A stretch of DNA of 64,000 bases. Source: Rotaria sordida (lineage: Eukaryota > Rotifera > Eurotatoria > Philodinida > Philodinidae). Shown here piece by piece: positions 1-15,000 of this stretch. A model generated the notes under the pieces. The model had not been told where the DNA came from. It did no database searches and saw only the letters and a program-made list of their open reading frames with translations. A program made the translations under genes and the position numbers. Within the stretch, counting starts at the first letter, position 1; every line of letters starts with the position of its first letter. The stretch covers positions 1-64,000 of the forward strand of contig CAJNOL010000896.1 in the NCBI GenBank assembly GCA_905250125.1. Direction: 5' to 3'.

Positions 1-3000
1 TTGACGGTAAAAATTCTGACAGAAAAAACGATTACTTCGTTGTCCTCCTGTCTAAATTCGCTACTGGTTGCGAATTAAACTAGGATTTTCTTAGTTCCAC
101 TGAGTCCCACTCATAACCAGAACATGAAGTCGAATAGTCTCTTACAGTTGAATATATTTCTATGTTAGTCTCGTTTTTCAATATTTTCAGTTTGAAAATA
201 TTTGTTGCTTTTCTCGTTTCTAGTTTTCACATATGTTCATCTGCTTTTTGATAGAAAGTTGAATGTTCGTTTAATTGTAAATTGTATTTTCATTATTGTT
301 TACATCAATATCATGTGGATGCAGAAACTGATATCAAATATGATTGTTGAAGATCACGTTGTTTTCTAAACAAGAATGACATATTGCGAGAGGCGGCGAT
401 AAGATAGACATATTATGAAATAAATTGAATGGTAGACTAGTTGATCTATGTATTGTTCAGCTGAGCAATTAAGCTCAAAGCGATGAGTCAACATAAAACG
501 GGGATGATTGTTTTCCTGGATATCTGCTAGCATATTATAAGTTAGGAAAATAGTGGAAATCGAATTCTCGAAATATAATGAAATACAAATCGAAATATAA
601 GAAGATAGACTATAGAGATTCTCAATCTTTCAGATGATTTAAGTCATAAAAATCATTGAAGTCCTAAAGGTAGTTGTTTCTCCCTTGCATGAGATCCTAA
701 GAGTCTCGGTTCCACGACTGCTTTCGCTATTTCTCAATGTAACATACAGAAATCTCAAGTAATAATGGGATATAAAGCAAGATGTATGATGAAAAACAAT
801 AATAATTTTCAATCTTTCAGATTATTTAGATGAAAAAAAGTCATTTAAATTATTTAAATCATAAAGTCAGTTGTCTCCCCTTTGTGAATTACCCAATTCC
901 AGAATTTTTTCTGGGTGATCTATGGTTAATTGGCTGATATCATGGGTGCCAGGAAAATCATTGTATCTCTTGAACCGAACAAGCTAGAAAGGTGGGCCAT
1001 GTGTAGTTCGAAAGTAAACAACTTTTCTACTAGAAATGTAAATTAACAATTGAGCCAGGTTGCGAAATGAGTCCAAAGTATCGTTCTCAACATGTCCCTC
1101 GAAAATGCATCCGATTGATTTATTGTTGACCACTCAGATTTTAGCATATGTTGATGTGCCTGAATTTTTTCTTTCTAATGGTGAAAACCGCAGTCCATTA
1201 CCTTGGTTCTATCAAAAGTTATTCGAAAAACACCCACCGGTCTTTTTTTTTAAATGGGTAATGGTTATATTCTATACGTATTTTGTTACAATCATCGTTT
1301 TTGTACCATCTTCGAAGCGTATATCGATATGTTAACATCCGAAGAGATTCTAGATGAATATGGACTAACGTCTTCTTTCAAATATTCTGAATTATTGATG
1401 ACTTTGAATGACTTTAAAGTCATAAAAGTCAGTTATTCCCCCCTTGAAAAAATCATACTCATACCCCGCAACTATACTGCGCACCCACACCCACGCCCTT
1501 GATTTAGTGTCGTGGATAAGATGTGGCTGTAGGTGTACGTCTTCTATCTTCGCCTACAGCCACAGCTCATTTTTCTGTGAGCATCAGCAATAACAGCAGT
1601 CAAATTCGATTGGAGTGATCATTATTGTAGGTTGGAACTGGTATGTAATAATTTGGACAATATTATTGTATCTAATTAATGTAATCAAGTTTGTTTTATA
1701 ATGCCTCAACAATATGAGACTTGGAGTGAGTATTTATGTGACTTTTTCAAAATTTGTCTCGCAATCCTCATTCAAGACCTTGATGAAGTTTGGAATTTAT
1801 TTTCAGAAAAGTTGTGCCTGCCGAATAGCTTCATTCCAAAGTCGCTTCAACTTTGCTAACATATTTCTGTAAATAGAACATCATATATATGGAGATGACG
1901 AGATGAAAAAAAGATTGATTGTTTGTTAAGTCGACATTATGCATGTATTTATTAAAGACAGCTGTTTTTAAAGAAACCTTCAGTCATACTCTAATTCTCT
2001 GCACTTTTTCCTGTCAACTCGTAACGAATGAAACGCAAACATAAAGTTTCCTTAATAAAAAACATTTTTGTCTTCGATGAGATATGGCATCAATTTTTGG
2101 CTCGTTTGCCACTTTCAACAATTATAGCTCAAGATACGAGTAACGTAGACTGTTAAAAATTTCAGATAGGTAGGAAGCCACTAAAAGAAATGTCCGATAA
2201 AATTTTCAAATTGTTTAGAGCTTTTCAACAAGAGTTATTTATGATTTAATACGAATGATGCAATTGTACAAATGGAATACGATTTACTTATGTACTCAAG
2301 CACTGGTGTGCTTTCATTTCCGACATCTACAATGCTACGTTTTTGTGATCTGTGTTGTTAACACGAGATTATATTATTCCTGTTATATGTCTTCTTCGTG
2401 TTCTCTTCTCTTCTCTTTATTATTTTGTTTTTTGTTTTTGTCTTTTATTTATACCGATGGCATGCCTTTCAGTTTTTCTTTCTTATGTATAAATGTTAGT
2501 GTGTTTATATTTAAAAAAAGAAGAGATAAGAAAAATAAAAAGTTTGATGAACTCTAACTCATCTGTAACTGTTGCGTTGTTATTAACACCCAACGTTGTT
2601 GGCTTCTTGCTGGTTATTGATTCAAAAATTATTGATAGAATATTCTACCCAGTTTTTTTCTTTCACATAAATCAAACAAAATGGGAGAACGAAAAAGATG
2701 GATGGATGTAAGCTTGCCAGTTATTATTCATCTACTTGCTTTTGATTCTCAATCAAATAAACAGATGAGGGCCGATCATAGTTACTATTGCAATCTAGAG
2801 CAGGGAGAGAAGCCATAATGTCGTTGCAACAATAATACGCTCAAGGACATACAATATTTCTTAGTTAATTATTTTCTTTCATATTATGCAGAATGTGAAA
2901 CAAAAGAAAACAAATGTACGCGTTAGATGAGAAACTTTTTCATTGACAGAAGCAACACTTTTTGGTTTCACGTATTCTAGTTGACTAAATCATAGATTAC

Positions 3001-3028
3001 TGGACTATCTTTATCTAAAATCATTGTC
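1..3028. other. intergenic, decayed repeats, no gene seen
   Basis: I see no convincing coding region here. The short open frames around 1060-1500 and 2255-2710 are T-rich, lack protein-like composition and have no splice context. A loose direct repeat occurs three times, near 625-685, 810-885 and 1405-1450. Its common core is a GTCATAAA..GTCAG stretch followed by a pyrimidine run ending CCCTTG, which looks like a decayed dispersed element. A telomere-like inverted repeat at 1479-1563 is listed separately. Confidence 0.5.
1479..1563. repeat. telomere-like inverted repeat
   Basis: A C-rich tract of CACCCA-type repeats (1479-1498) is followed by an exact 12-bp inverted pair, TGTGGCTGTAGG at 1522-1533 and its complement at 1552-1563. 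The units are variants of TGTGGG. Unlike most sites in the window, a C tract comes first here. Confidence 0.55.
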
Positions 3029-6000
3029 ATGAAGAGCGCACCAGTTATTAGACTGAGAAAAATCAAATCAAGTTCGGTTGAAATACCTCTCACCGAACAT
3101 ATCAGATCAAATAGCCAAGTTCAAAACATTCCTGCAGTATCTATCGAACAAAACAATAACACACGAATATCAATTCAAAAGGTATGCTTAAAATCAGACG
3201 TTGCAAACACTCATTCTAAAACTGACTCGAAACTTTTGGAGGCCTTGGAGTGGCTAGCGTATCGCCGTGCGTCATTCTACTGATATCAAAAGTAAAGATG
3301 TCGAAAGGTAAAAGTACCGAGATATTATAGACTGGAATAAAAGAAAACATCGGAAGTAAAATTATCGAAATATATGATTTTGTGATAGCTCCGTTGTAGG
3401 ACATTGTTAGCGGTGAAATGAAAATATAAATAGTATGAGTGTGCGGGTGTGGCTATGTGGTTCTTAGTATGATACCAAAAAAATCTCACACCCATCCACT
3501 CATACGCACGGACATGGACACTCACACTACACCAATATTGAAACGGAGGTCCATCTCGTGCACTCATACTTATACTTTTCAACGGACACGCAAACCTTGT
3601 GATAATCATAGTCTTCTTTTTGCGATTGTGCTTCTTTTGTTATTCAAGGAATTCAGGAGAATTTCTATGGGACATCACGAACACTCGTAGGTTCGAGACA
3701 ATATTGATGAAAAAGGAAAAAAAAGTAAGGGCCAAACAAAGGATGATGTGGATATGAACGTTATTGGGACAGTATTTAAAGTCTTTCCGACTGACCCTCA
3801 ACGACAGTGACTTCCACCCTGAGACCCACAAGCCCCTATCAAATCACCATAATTCAAGAAGCGAAAGCAACATGCACTAGCCCACATTGATACCGAGTTT
3901 TTCACCACGATCACACCATCACAGATATTGAAGTGCAGAAGCCAGTGAGTGTGAGCGCGTGGACGTAGTTTTGCTCTCTAGGCAATTGTTCGTTCATTGT
4001 TGCACACATGTCCCAGATGGAGACTCAGCAGGGTTAGCGATGGATTGTCAAGATGGCTAGGTAGATTGAACTGAAGTTGCTCTGTTTGTAAATGTGGGTA
4101 TAGTTGGTTGCGAGCAGGTGGAAAAGTTTTTGGTATGACTTGCTGAGTTGGGCGTAGATAGGCACGATATCATCTATCGCAACGCACCCAGGCGTATCTA
4201 TGCACATCCAAACGCCGTTCAAGTGGTGCCTGAATTCACAGGTATGTCTATACAATATTCCATGCACATTCCTATCCATAGTTGTCCATGCTTATCCCAA
4301 GTCTACTCCAAAGCAATCAAAAAAAAGATCATTAAAAAGTGATACATAAAGGATTACAGAGCATTTTCATGGTAAAGCAGAATAATTTTTCCGTAAACAA
4401 GGACGTATTCAGATAGAGCATGAAGACCTGCATCTCTCTGTGTGTAATCCATAGGACAACCAAGTCAAAAACCAAATCAGTATCGTTATCGAATGACTGG
4501 TACACATATATTTAGCGATATCTGTGCCGAAACTATACCCATGAGAACTGATCTATAGATCGCAGTACTACAACTCATACACATCAGTAGATAGAGAATA
4601 CTTGATTATTTGTTTTTGTCTGGATTTCTATAGACTTTTGACATCATACGAAGTGGGGAAAATAAAAACCATTCTAAGATCTCTTTTTTGGCTACAAGTA
4701 GAAAAATTTGGAAATCTTACCATGCAGGTTGCTAGAAGAGTTCACAGAAAAACCAATATGATATCGAAATCAATATCGTCGATTCCAAATAACTGCATAT
4801 ATTCCACTGAAATCAGAGGCAAAAAATGCTTGTGATAATCTGAAACGGTGTAAGTGTACAAAAGCTTGATGTCAAATTAAGAGACTTGATTATGTCCAGG
4901 TTGTAACTTATCAGTGACTTGACAACCCCTCTTTTGATTTATTTTCAAAAAACTTTTAAGGAAGAGATGTGCATTGTCGTCGTTCGTCCTTTGTATTAAT
5001 CATGTCTTTTCGAAACTAACTTTGTTTATATGACATCCTCCTATTTAGAAATATTGTTTATAAAAATTTTGTGTTGCTACAATATGAGCAGAAAATTGAA
5101 TTATTGTCGCTTGCCGGATAGTAGCTGTTTTATCTTTTTCAAAATTTGCTTACATTCATTGGGAATATAAAGTATTTCGATAGCTTTGTTTTAATCTCTG
5201 TTTTTGCTATTCAAAATATGTGTATGAGGCAAAGTTAGGGTTTTGGGAAAATCGAGCAGTTCTTAAAATATTTAAATGCCAAGGATGTAGGTGTGAGTGT
5301 AAATGAATACAGGATGAATAGTCGCACCTTACACCCACACCCACATTCTTAATGGGATAGTTTTGAATTCACGTGCTTGAAAAAATAGAAAAACTTCGTT
5401 TGCCACTCACTGCTGAAAACTATTAACTCGTAGATCAAGGAGCACAGTTTTTTCGACGGACGACCCAAACAAATATCTAAGTTAAGATAGAAAAAAAAGT
5501 TCGCTCATGAAAATTATTCTAATTTTCTATGTATTTTATCCAGAGTATTCTTTTTAGAAAGAATACCTCTAAAAAGGAGAAATTGCATTACTTAAAGACT
5601 ATCCCTAAGTATTCAGTTAGCCTTCAAAATAGTTCAGCTTTTTTTCCTATTATTGGTTTTAGGAAACGCTGCTCTGCTCAATAATGTGGGAAAATAACAA
5701 CTTTCTCAAAAGATTGTTTTAAGAAAAGAGAAAAAATTCATGTCGATAAAAAAAACCACTTGAATCAGGAGTGGTGTATGTACTTGAACTTTTGAGGGTG
5801 TGTGGGAATGGGTGCAGTTATGGCTATGGATATGAGTATGTGTACATTTTCTCTCATTTGAAGTAGTTTCATTAACATTCTTGTTTCCTCGACTGACGTG
5901 AGGTTTATAGGAAATAAAATAAGTTTGTATATTTGTATGTTTGTACGTACATGTTTAGTCATATTCAATTGTTCGCACTCCATACAAAAACGAACATCAA

Positions 6001-9000
6001 TTAGTCACTGCTAGGACCTCCAAATCTGTAAAATATTCACTATGAATATGAAATAGTTCTGATTCATTGCTTTTGAACATTTTTTCCTGAACTCTGCATT
6101 ATATTTATAACTGCATTCTTTTTGTAGGTACCAAGAAAAAGTAAATCAAACAGCGAACAAGGCCTCAATAGGATTTCGACGGAACGAATTCGTAGAATAA
6201 CACCTAAACAGAACGATTCCTACACCCAGGTAACAAATGATGGATGTAATATTTGTTCCGTGAAAGTATGCGTAACAGACATGATCATAAGATGCTCTAG
6301 AAAATTTGAAGAGAGTTCACTCGTTGTAGGCAGGCTGCCAAATACTACATTTGCAATGGGATATAGAAGTGATTCCAAGTAATGAAGACAATAATGAATA
6401 AAAGTTTGTTGTAAAGTTGGCAGTGCAATCTCTACAGGATAGAGATTACAAACATGACCGATGAAGCATGGTTACTAGGAAATATTCTCGTTGCATTTAT
6501 CATTAAGTTTCATTAGATTAGCAGTAAATTTTATTGACACGCCAGCCTCTGTCTGCAAAATGATGGATTGGAATTGCGTCGATTATCTCATTTTGTATTT
6601 CAGCATTGATATTTCATCTCTTTCACTGAATGAGATTATTGAGCAGAGTTGATAAACCATAACAGAATGGTAATCGATTCACAATTAATTAAGATATTCC
6701 CAAAATCCGAACGATGGGTTTCTCTTGAGTTCTACCTGCGTTCCAGCTCGATCTTGAGTATATCCATTTTGTATTAGTTACATATAGGAAGCAGAAGTAA
6801 GCCGAACATAAGATTTCAGGCTTTGTTGCGATATATATACGCATTTTGGAGTGAACTATTTAATATTCGAAGGTTTTAAGGCATTCTAAAAACGTCAACA
6901 ATGCACAGAACTAGACAAAGTCGACCTGCAACATAATCGAATCTTAGGATATTTCTACGATCGCTCGCATACTTCAAGAAATGTTTGCGCAATCAACTGA
7001 TAACTAGACATCAGACATGAGCACAGAACTGGATCTTCCTAGTTTCGTGTCCTATCGTGTGCTCATCACTGGTAGAGAAATGAATTTCGAGGGTTGATTT
7101 AATTATCCATAAAAGAAGGGTCAGTCTTAATCCTGAATAAGTGGATAACGTATCATTAATTGTGTTGACGTGACGAAATAAAACAATTATAAAAACAATT
7201 ATTTTTTTGTTTTTTATATGTGGCAGACAAAGCTGATATTTTGACAAAATTATTATGAAGTTTTAAACGATTTCAATATTTCAAAGAATCGAAAAAGATG
7301 AGAATAAAGAACTGGTATTATGCATTTATATTAAGTTCTGCTCAGTTATAACTCAATGCTAGTTAAATCTAAGAAGTTTTAGGATTAACTTCTATTCTCT
7401 ATTTAAATTTAATCTGTCTTTACAAGCTTCGACCAGAAAAAAATAGACTTTTTTAGTTTATATTATTTGAATAGTATTTTTTATCGCTCTTTAATTATGT
7501 TCGAATTTCATCTAGTGCATAGATGATACATTAAATATAAATATATGACAATATTAAGTTTTGATAACTTATTTTCCAACCTAAAAGAATGAAAGATCTT
7601 TTAGCCTATACATTCTCTACGATAAAATATTAGCTGATTTCTTTTGAAATTTAATACTCGAAATATTTAAAATGTTACTTCGCTTGTTTATAAAAATATT
7701 CTCGAAAATAATTTTGCAATGTCAACGCAGAAGAGGTAATTGATGGCTATATCAGAGCATGAACAAGTGAGAATACTCTGTCTGGAAAGAAAAACAGTTA
7801 CTTGATATGTTTTCTTAATATGAACGAGAATGGAAATATATATTTAATTAAAAATAATTTATGCGTAGTTTTGAGTTTAACTAGAAACAAATGCTATCTA
7901 CGTTTAATTTTATTTATGACATATATACTTCCTTTTTCCTTGTATCATTTTTCGGAAATTCTTTTTTTCTCTTTATTTTTTTTTTATTGATAGTATCCAC
8001 TATACGTTCAGATGGTGATAGTAAAAGGCCACTGGTTTATGATTTTTTTGTATTTATTTTCTGTCATCAATATGCAATTTAGAATAATTCTCACGTAAAG
8101 AAACGGTTAAAAATTAGAGTAAAATCGATCAAAATGGCACTATTTTAATCTGATTTTTTTCAGTCTTAAAGACTGATTTCATTTGATTTGCATCTTTTTT
8201 AATCTATTTTAATCGATTACAATTGACTATTAGAAATTGATTTATTCCAAAGTTCTTAACAACTTTCTTATACTCGCTCATCTAATTGTCATAAAGGTAT
8301 TTTACTAATAAAATCACGGCAGAAATAAATATTTTTCACGGAATCATAATATCTTCACTGGTATTTCTCTTGCAAGACGATGGAAAGATGTTGTTCATTA
8401 AATATATTTATCCTTGATTTCATCATATTTTTCCTTATTCTATTGTTATCGTTGTTCTTGCTCTTCATTTTCATATTATCTAGAAAAAGAAAACATAAAT
8501 GTACTCTGAAAACTTAGTGCTTTTCATTTCTCTTATTCTATCTGAAATGACACATACGGAAGTTAGATGATACAAGACGTAAACAGCGTGTTCAACTCTT
8601 TTCATACCATCCTAGTCGTTCTGTTTTTGTCAAAAGTAAACGATCAAACCAAAACAGATCAGAATATTATCATTATTTGATATATAAAAAATAATTACAA
8701 TTTTACTGCTTTCGAAGGATTTTTTTGTTACTTTTTTATGGAAAAAATTTATGATAAAAGTACTGTTTTTGTACATCAGAAATGGAACAGAGTTCGAAAA
8801 GTTTATTGATAGATCAGAAAATAAAAATGACTTATTATTTAGAATCATTTAAACTTCATCAATACTCTAGTCTTATGATCAAGATTGAATGTAACGAAAT
8901 AAAAGAAAGAAAGCAACTCTTTTTCAATCTATTTGCATTGTAGCTAATGATCTAAAGAATTGTAGACAAAGTTTTACAGAACTTTATTTTTAGGGGTCAA

Positions 9001-12000
9001 CTGAACGTTCGTTCACTACTCAATCAAACACCAGGGGGATGAGCGTAGAACGATTGACGAGGGAAGCCATTAGCCATCATCGTTCTTTGAGTGAACCACC
9101 CATTGAAAAAGTATGTAAAATTTTCATTTCTTGTTTTTTCTTGTAGCCGAAATGTGTGCAACTTCAGACTGTCAAACGAGATCTGATGTCGGCTAAATCT
9201 TCGATCAAAGATGTACGCGTTGAACGAATTTCAAGTGCACGTAAGAATCGTGACAAAGTTTTTGTGCGGTCAGCGTCGACTGAAGTAAATCGAGAAGGTG
9301 AATGATAAATTAAGATAAACGATGATTGCTATTTAGAATTCAGTTGAACTGGAGTTGATTAGCACACGCTACTCCACTGGTACTTACATAGGATCGCCGC
9401 ACGATACAATCAACAAGACTGAACAATCTGACTTGTCCTCGCCGACCAAACAGTTCAACCAGTCTACCTCCGTCACAATATCTCGTGTATGTTTGCTTAA
9501 ATCCCATAAATGTAGAAAATTTAGTAAGAAGGCATTACTGCATTGATGTTTAGAAAAAATAATATCAAAGCTAATCAGTTAGTTCAAAGCACTCACTTGT
9601 GATTGTATTGTACAGTTACTGTATTGCAGATTCATTTTAGTTCAGAAATTTTCATTCTCTTTTGACTATGAATTCCGAAATTCTTTGAAAGTTTTCTGGT
9701 ATTATTTTGCAAGCGAAGAAATGCTATTTGAATCCATCATTTACATATGGAGTGTCTTCAATCGATCAGTTTTTGTTGAATCATCGGTCACATCTTGATT
9801 CTGTGTAAGAACTTCTGTAGTAGGAGAGTCATATTTCCAATACTGCTACCAGTAAGTGATAAGTGATGGAACTCACCATGCAAAAATAAATAACTAATGG
9901 ATCAACTAACAATTTTTCTATACTGAACAGAAAGTTTTTTTTTTATCATGAAAACATTTACTATTACCGTATTAGACTGTTTGAGCAGTGCATGGTTACT
10001 TATACTCTAACTCAACTGCTCTCGTCTTACACCGTTTATTGATCCAAGAAATCTCGATCATTGCAGCCTTTGACAGAATTTTTTGATCATCGTAGCCTAA
10101 TCAAGAAACTCTGAAAGATTTCATAGTAATTTCACAAGATTACATATTAGAAAAAATAATAATAATTACCCAGTACTGATGAGTATGTTGCAGAATTGCA
10201 ATCAGTAACTGTTCTCAAATCGGCTCGATTCAGTCAGTCGCTAAGCAGTCCTGCGAGATTTTTCGAACAGCAAAAACCGGTAAAAACAGTCTGCTTACAA
10301 AAAGAAGAACTTTCAGATTTATTGAAATAGACTCAAAAAACTGGCCAAATAAAATACGTCAAACGCTTTATCCAAGCGATTATAACTTTCATAAGTGAAG
10401 TATGGATATCGTTGTGAGGTTGAGAGTAATCGATTTAACTTATGTAGCTGCCTGATTGGCCTTGCTCACAACAGATATGACTGTCCAAATACTTTTTATG
10501 AGGAAATTATAGAATGCTATTTGGATGAGGTTGTTTCTTTTCACATCAATGTATCATTTGTTCAAGAAAGACCGTTAGAACTATCCTTAAACAATATAGA
10601 TAGATAATTTATAGATAGGGAAAAGTTCATTGGGTTCTGATTCGTGGTCCAATAATGACATCTTGCTTCGTCGATCACGAATAGCTCCAAGCGACATATC
10701 TCCGACAGATATTAATATTGGAAATGATGCTCTACGAGGAATTAAGTAAGCAAGAAGGCGAACATCAAAAGCTATTTAACATATATCAGTCCTTCATTGT
10801 CGTCTTTTCACATTTAGCCGGAAAAAACGCAACAAATTTTTGGGCTGTTCTCCTGCTTGGTTTATATGCGCATGTTGTATATGCCTCGCTTTGGTAATAT
10901 CTGCCATTGTTGCGGCTCTTATTTTGACTTCACGTGAGTATTTTTCTTATTATTTCGTTTCAAGAACTAGCTTCAAGAACATGAAAGGCTTGTCAATAGT
11001 TATATATCAGACTCGAATTTTTTGACGTGAAATATCTCCACGAGACGGTGTTTTGTGGTAACATAAATGAAGCAAGAATCCTCCTGAGAAGAGATAGCTC
11101 AACATCGAAATTTTGTTGTCACCTTTGAAAAAATTTCTTTTAAAATTTTGCAACTATCTTTCAAGACTTTGATGAAGAAAGGTATAATATTTAGTCTACG
11201 CTTGTTTGCATCAAGGTTTTAAACACTATAGTTAGTTTTATCTTAGTTTATTCAAACAAAAAACTTAAGATAATTCGGAACAATAGCTTCGTTTTGTCAA
11301 GTGATATAAATTGACTTAAGTTATGTTAGATCAAGATTGAAATTTTTTCAGGATCAATTCATCCAGCAAAAGCTTCAAAACCATTTTCGTATGTTTCAGG
11401 TAAAGCTGATTGAGCTCTATCGGCTGTTGAAAACCGTTTCTTGATATATCTTATACAAGAGAAGGTATTCAAGTGTGACGCGCTGTTTTGAATCGGATAT
11501 ATAGCAATTTGTAGAGCTCGATAAGCTAATTCTTATGGTATAAAGCGTTCTTCCTCATGCAACTTTTAACTAGACAAAATCAATCAATTCTACTCGTGGT
11601 GGATTATATTTGAGACACCAAGCACTGAAGTTTTACATGCATTAGTATGTGTAAGATGAAGCTTCATCATCGACCTTTTTACTTTGACTGTACATTATTA
11701 CTTGATAGACTAAAACTTGTCCAACAATGTCTTAATCTGAATGTTACAATGTTGCTATCATTAAACATATGCATCATCTATGTATTATGCTATGATAGAC
11801 ATCAATAATTCTGAGAGAACATTATTTAACACACCTACAGTTTAAGCGTTACTGACTGTTATGGTCTGAGTATGCGAATATCGATCTGTTTATTCTTTTG
11901 CATGCTTTACTCCGAGAAATCCAGCATAGAATAAATGACAGCTGTAAAGAATAAGCATGACCGACGCTTTTCATAACATAAAACGTAAACAATGCATATG

Positions 12001-15000
12001 TTTAATGATAGCAACATTGTAACATTCAGATTAAGACATTGTTGGCCAAGTTTTAGTCTATCAAGTAACAATGTACAGTCAAAGTAAGAAGTTCGATGAT
12101 GAAGCTTCATCTTTTACACGCTAATGCATGTAAAACTTCAGTGTTCAGTGTCTCAAATATAGTCCTCTACGAGTAGAATTGATTGATTTAGTCTATTGTA
12201 CGCTTCAAACTATAATGTGCTCGACTGTTTTTTGAATAACTCAAGAATGCTAACAGCTGGAGACCTGCAGTTTTCACCAATCGAAAGAGGAGACATGGGG
12301 ACATCCTTTTCTCCAATATTATGTAAGACGAAGTTATTTTAAAATCAGTCATTTTTGCGAAACATTGAGAATACGTATAAAAAACAGTCTGTCATTCAGA
12401 TGAAATTTTGATAAAAAGTAAGACAATTCGCCTAAATACTAAAAGAAATCTATAGTTTTCGTGCAAGTAAATAAACGATGTTATTTGTTCAACACTAGAA
12501 TGCAGGAAGATAATCATATGAAGTATATGTTGAACTATAGATCTAATGTCTCTCTATGTAGATCACATGTCTAGACCAAAATTTCATCCGAATGACAGAT
12601 CGTTTTCATGCATTTTTTCTAATGTTTTGCAAAAATGATTGATTTTAAAATGATTTTGTCTTATACAATATTAGAAAAAAGGCGTCTCCCTGTCTCCTCT
12701 TTCGATTGGTGAAAACCACAGATCTCTAGCTGTTTGCATTCTTGAGTTATTCAAAAAACAGTGGAAGACATTATATTTTGAAACGGACAATAGAACCTGG
12801 ACCTAACGTAATCTACGTTACAGATCGTGGGTTTTTTCACTGATTCATAAAATTAGAAGTCTCTGTACGATGAGTCTAAAGAACTGTTTGAAAGCTATAG
12901 TTCTTTGGTCTCAAACTCAGGCTAAGGAAGAGATTGTTTGATCACGTCTCTTACCAATGATTTCTCATTGTTTAATCACCATACTTGGATATTCGATACA
13001 GGACACTCTAAGGTATGTAAAGATATAATACGAGTAACAGATCATTGAATTAAATGTATGAAAAGGTTAAAAGAAAATGTGTAAGAAAAAAGTGTGATAT
13101 AATTTTTTCAAGTTTTCAAATTTATATATTTTATATAAATAACAACTGATTTATACAAAAAAAAGTAACATTCTAAATGTCTATCAAGTATTCATTTAAT
13201 GAAAATTATTCAATGTTGTCATCTACTTCTATATTAATAACATCAATTTCATCATCATCATCTTCTTCTTCATAGGCTCCTTCGTAATCGTTCCCATTCT
13301 TTATATTATTTATAGATCCTTCTAAAAGAGGTTCATTATTAATAAGCATATCACAATATTTATGAGCATGTACAATCATTTTTCTGATCATTTCTGTCTA
13401 TATTCCTTGATGTTTACCTCCATCACCATAGAAACCTATCTTTATATCATTTATCCATTGTCTCAGTTGAGCTTTATATCTCGATATTTCTTGTCGACGT
13501 GCAGCTCATTGTCTTCTTTTATTTGCCATCATCTGAATTGATCATGATAATGTTTTTCTTTTATGGCCAGCACCATGACGAAAACCATTACGACGAGAAT
13601 CACCTTCCTGACCGAAATCACCACCATCATTGTCCGGGTCAATGTCCATTTTTATTATAATTAAGCAATAAACAACAATTAATTAAATCTCTATTGATAA
13701 ATGATAGTTACTTTGTATAAGTAAATATTCAATCAAGAAAAAGATCATAAACGCATAACAATGATATAAAAAAATCAAAATATACTATAAGTGTCACTTA
13801 TACATAAAATGAGTTATTATTTCTCTTTGTCAATAGCAGTCGCTTTTTAAAATAGTGTTAATTGTAGCGCATCATCACTTCTATACGACCATAGCCATAA
13901 TATATAATAAATATATTTTATTGCATATGAAAAATAGAAAAGATCAAAAAATACCAAAAGTGAAAAAAAATCAAAGTTTCAATCTGAATTTGAAATCAAA
14001 GGACTATAAGTATTTTTTATAAAAAAAAACACAAAACTGACTATTCAAGTTCATACGGATATTTTCGATAGTTCTTTTTTATTGTGATCAATCGCGGGAA
14101 ATTGATATAGCTCTATCGACAAGAAAGTATAGCAGCATCCATCAGTAAAAGTAAAAACGATCAAAAGCGATCCAGACATATATAGAGTGACAAAAAATTT
14201 GTATTCAGTTCTTCTCATGAAAACTCATCTATTTGAAAGAACTAGGGGGGAAAACCTTTACTTGTTATGTTAAAATAACAGAACTATTGGGTTAATCAAT
14301 CTTTCTAAGTATGAGAAAGACAAAAAAAACAAATCGTTTCGCTCTAGGGTATGAACGTGGAAAGAAGTCGTCCATCATCCCTTCTACCAAAGTTCCTAAT
14401 AGACAATCTCACTTTTTTAACAAACTAGAAGTATTCCGATACAAATGCATCAAAAACCCTTTTCTATAGTGAAGATGAGACGAGTGGTTCAGAAACAACA
14501 ATATATAAGAAACCTTATTCTTGCTACCAATATTCGCATTGTTGCGAATATATTTGTCTAATAGCTCAAATCCTCCTGACATTAAAGCAGAAATATCCTG
14601 ATTTAGAAGTAAGAATATTCTTCTTGTATACTTAAGGTCCCACGAGTACCACAACAATGACAACAACAACAGCAACCAGCGCGACGACAACAACTGCAAC
14701 GACAACGACAACGACAACAGCGACAACGACAACATCAACAACAACTACAACAACGACAACAACAACAACGACAACAACGACAACGACAACATCAACAACA
14801 ACTACAACAACAACGACAACAACAACAACGACAACGACAACATCAACAACGACAACATCAACAACAACGACATCAACAACAACAACTACAACGACATCAA
14901 CAACAACAACTACAACGACATCAACAACAACAACTACAACAACATCAACAACAACGACATCAACAACAACAACTACAACGACATCAACAACAACAACTAC

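Noticed and set aside
1060..1502. Two overlapping plus-strand frames
   Set aside because: T-rich low-complexity translations containing a repeat fragment and a telomere-like tract.
5541..5580. Small hairpin GTATTCTT...AAGAATAC
   Set aside because: Only an 8-bp stem in AT-rich sequence; expected by chance.
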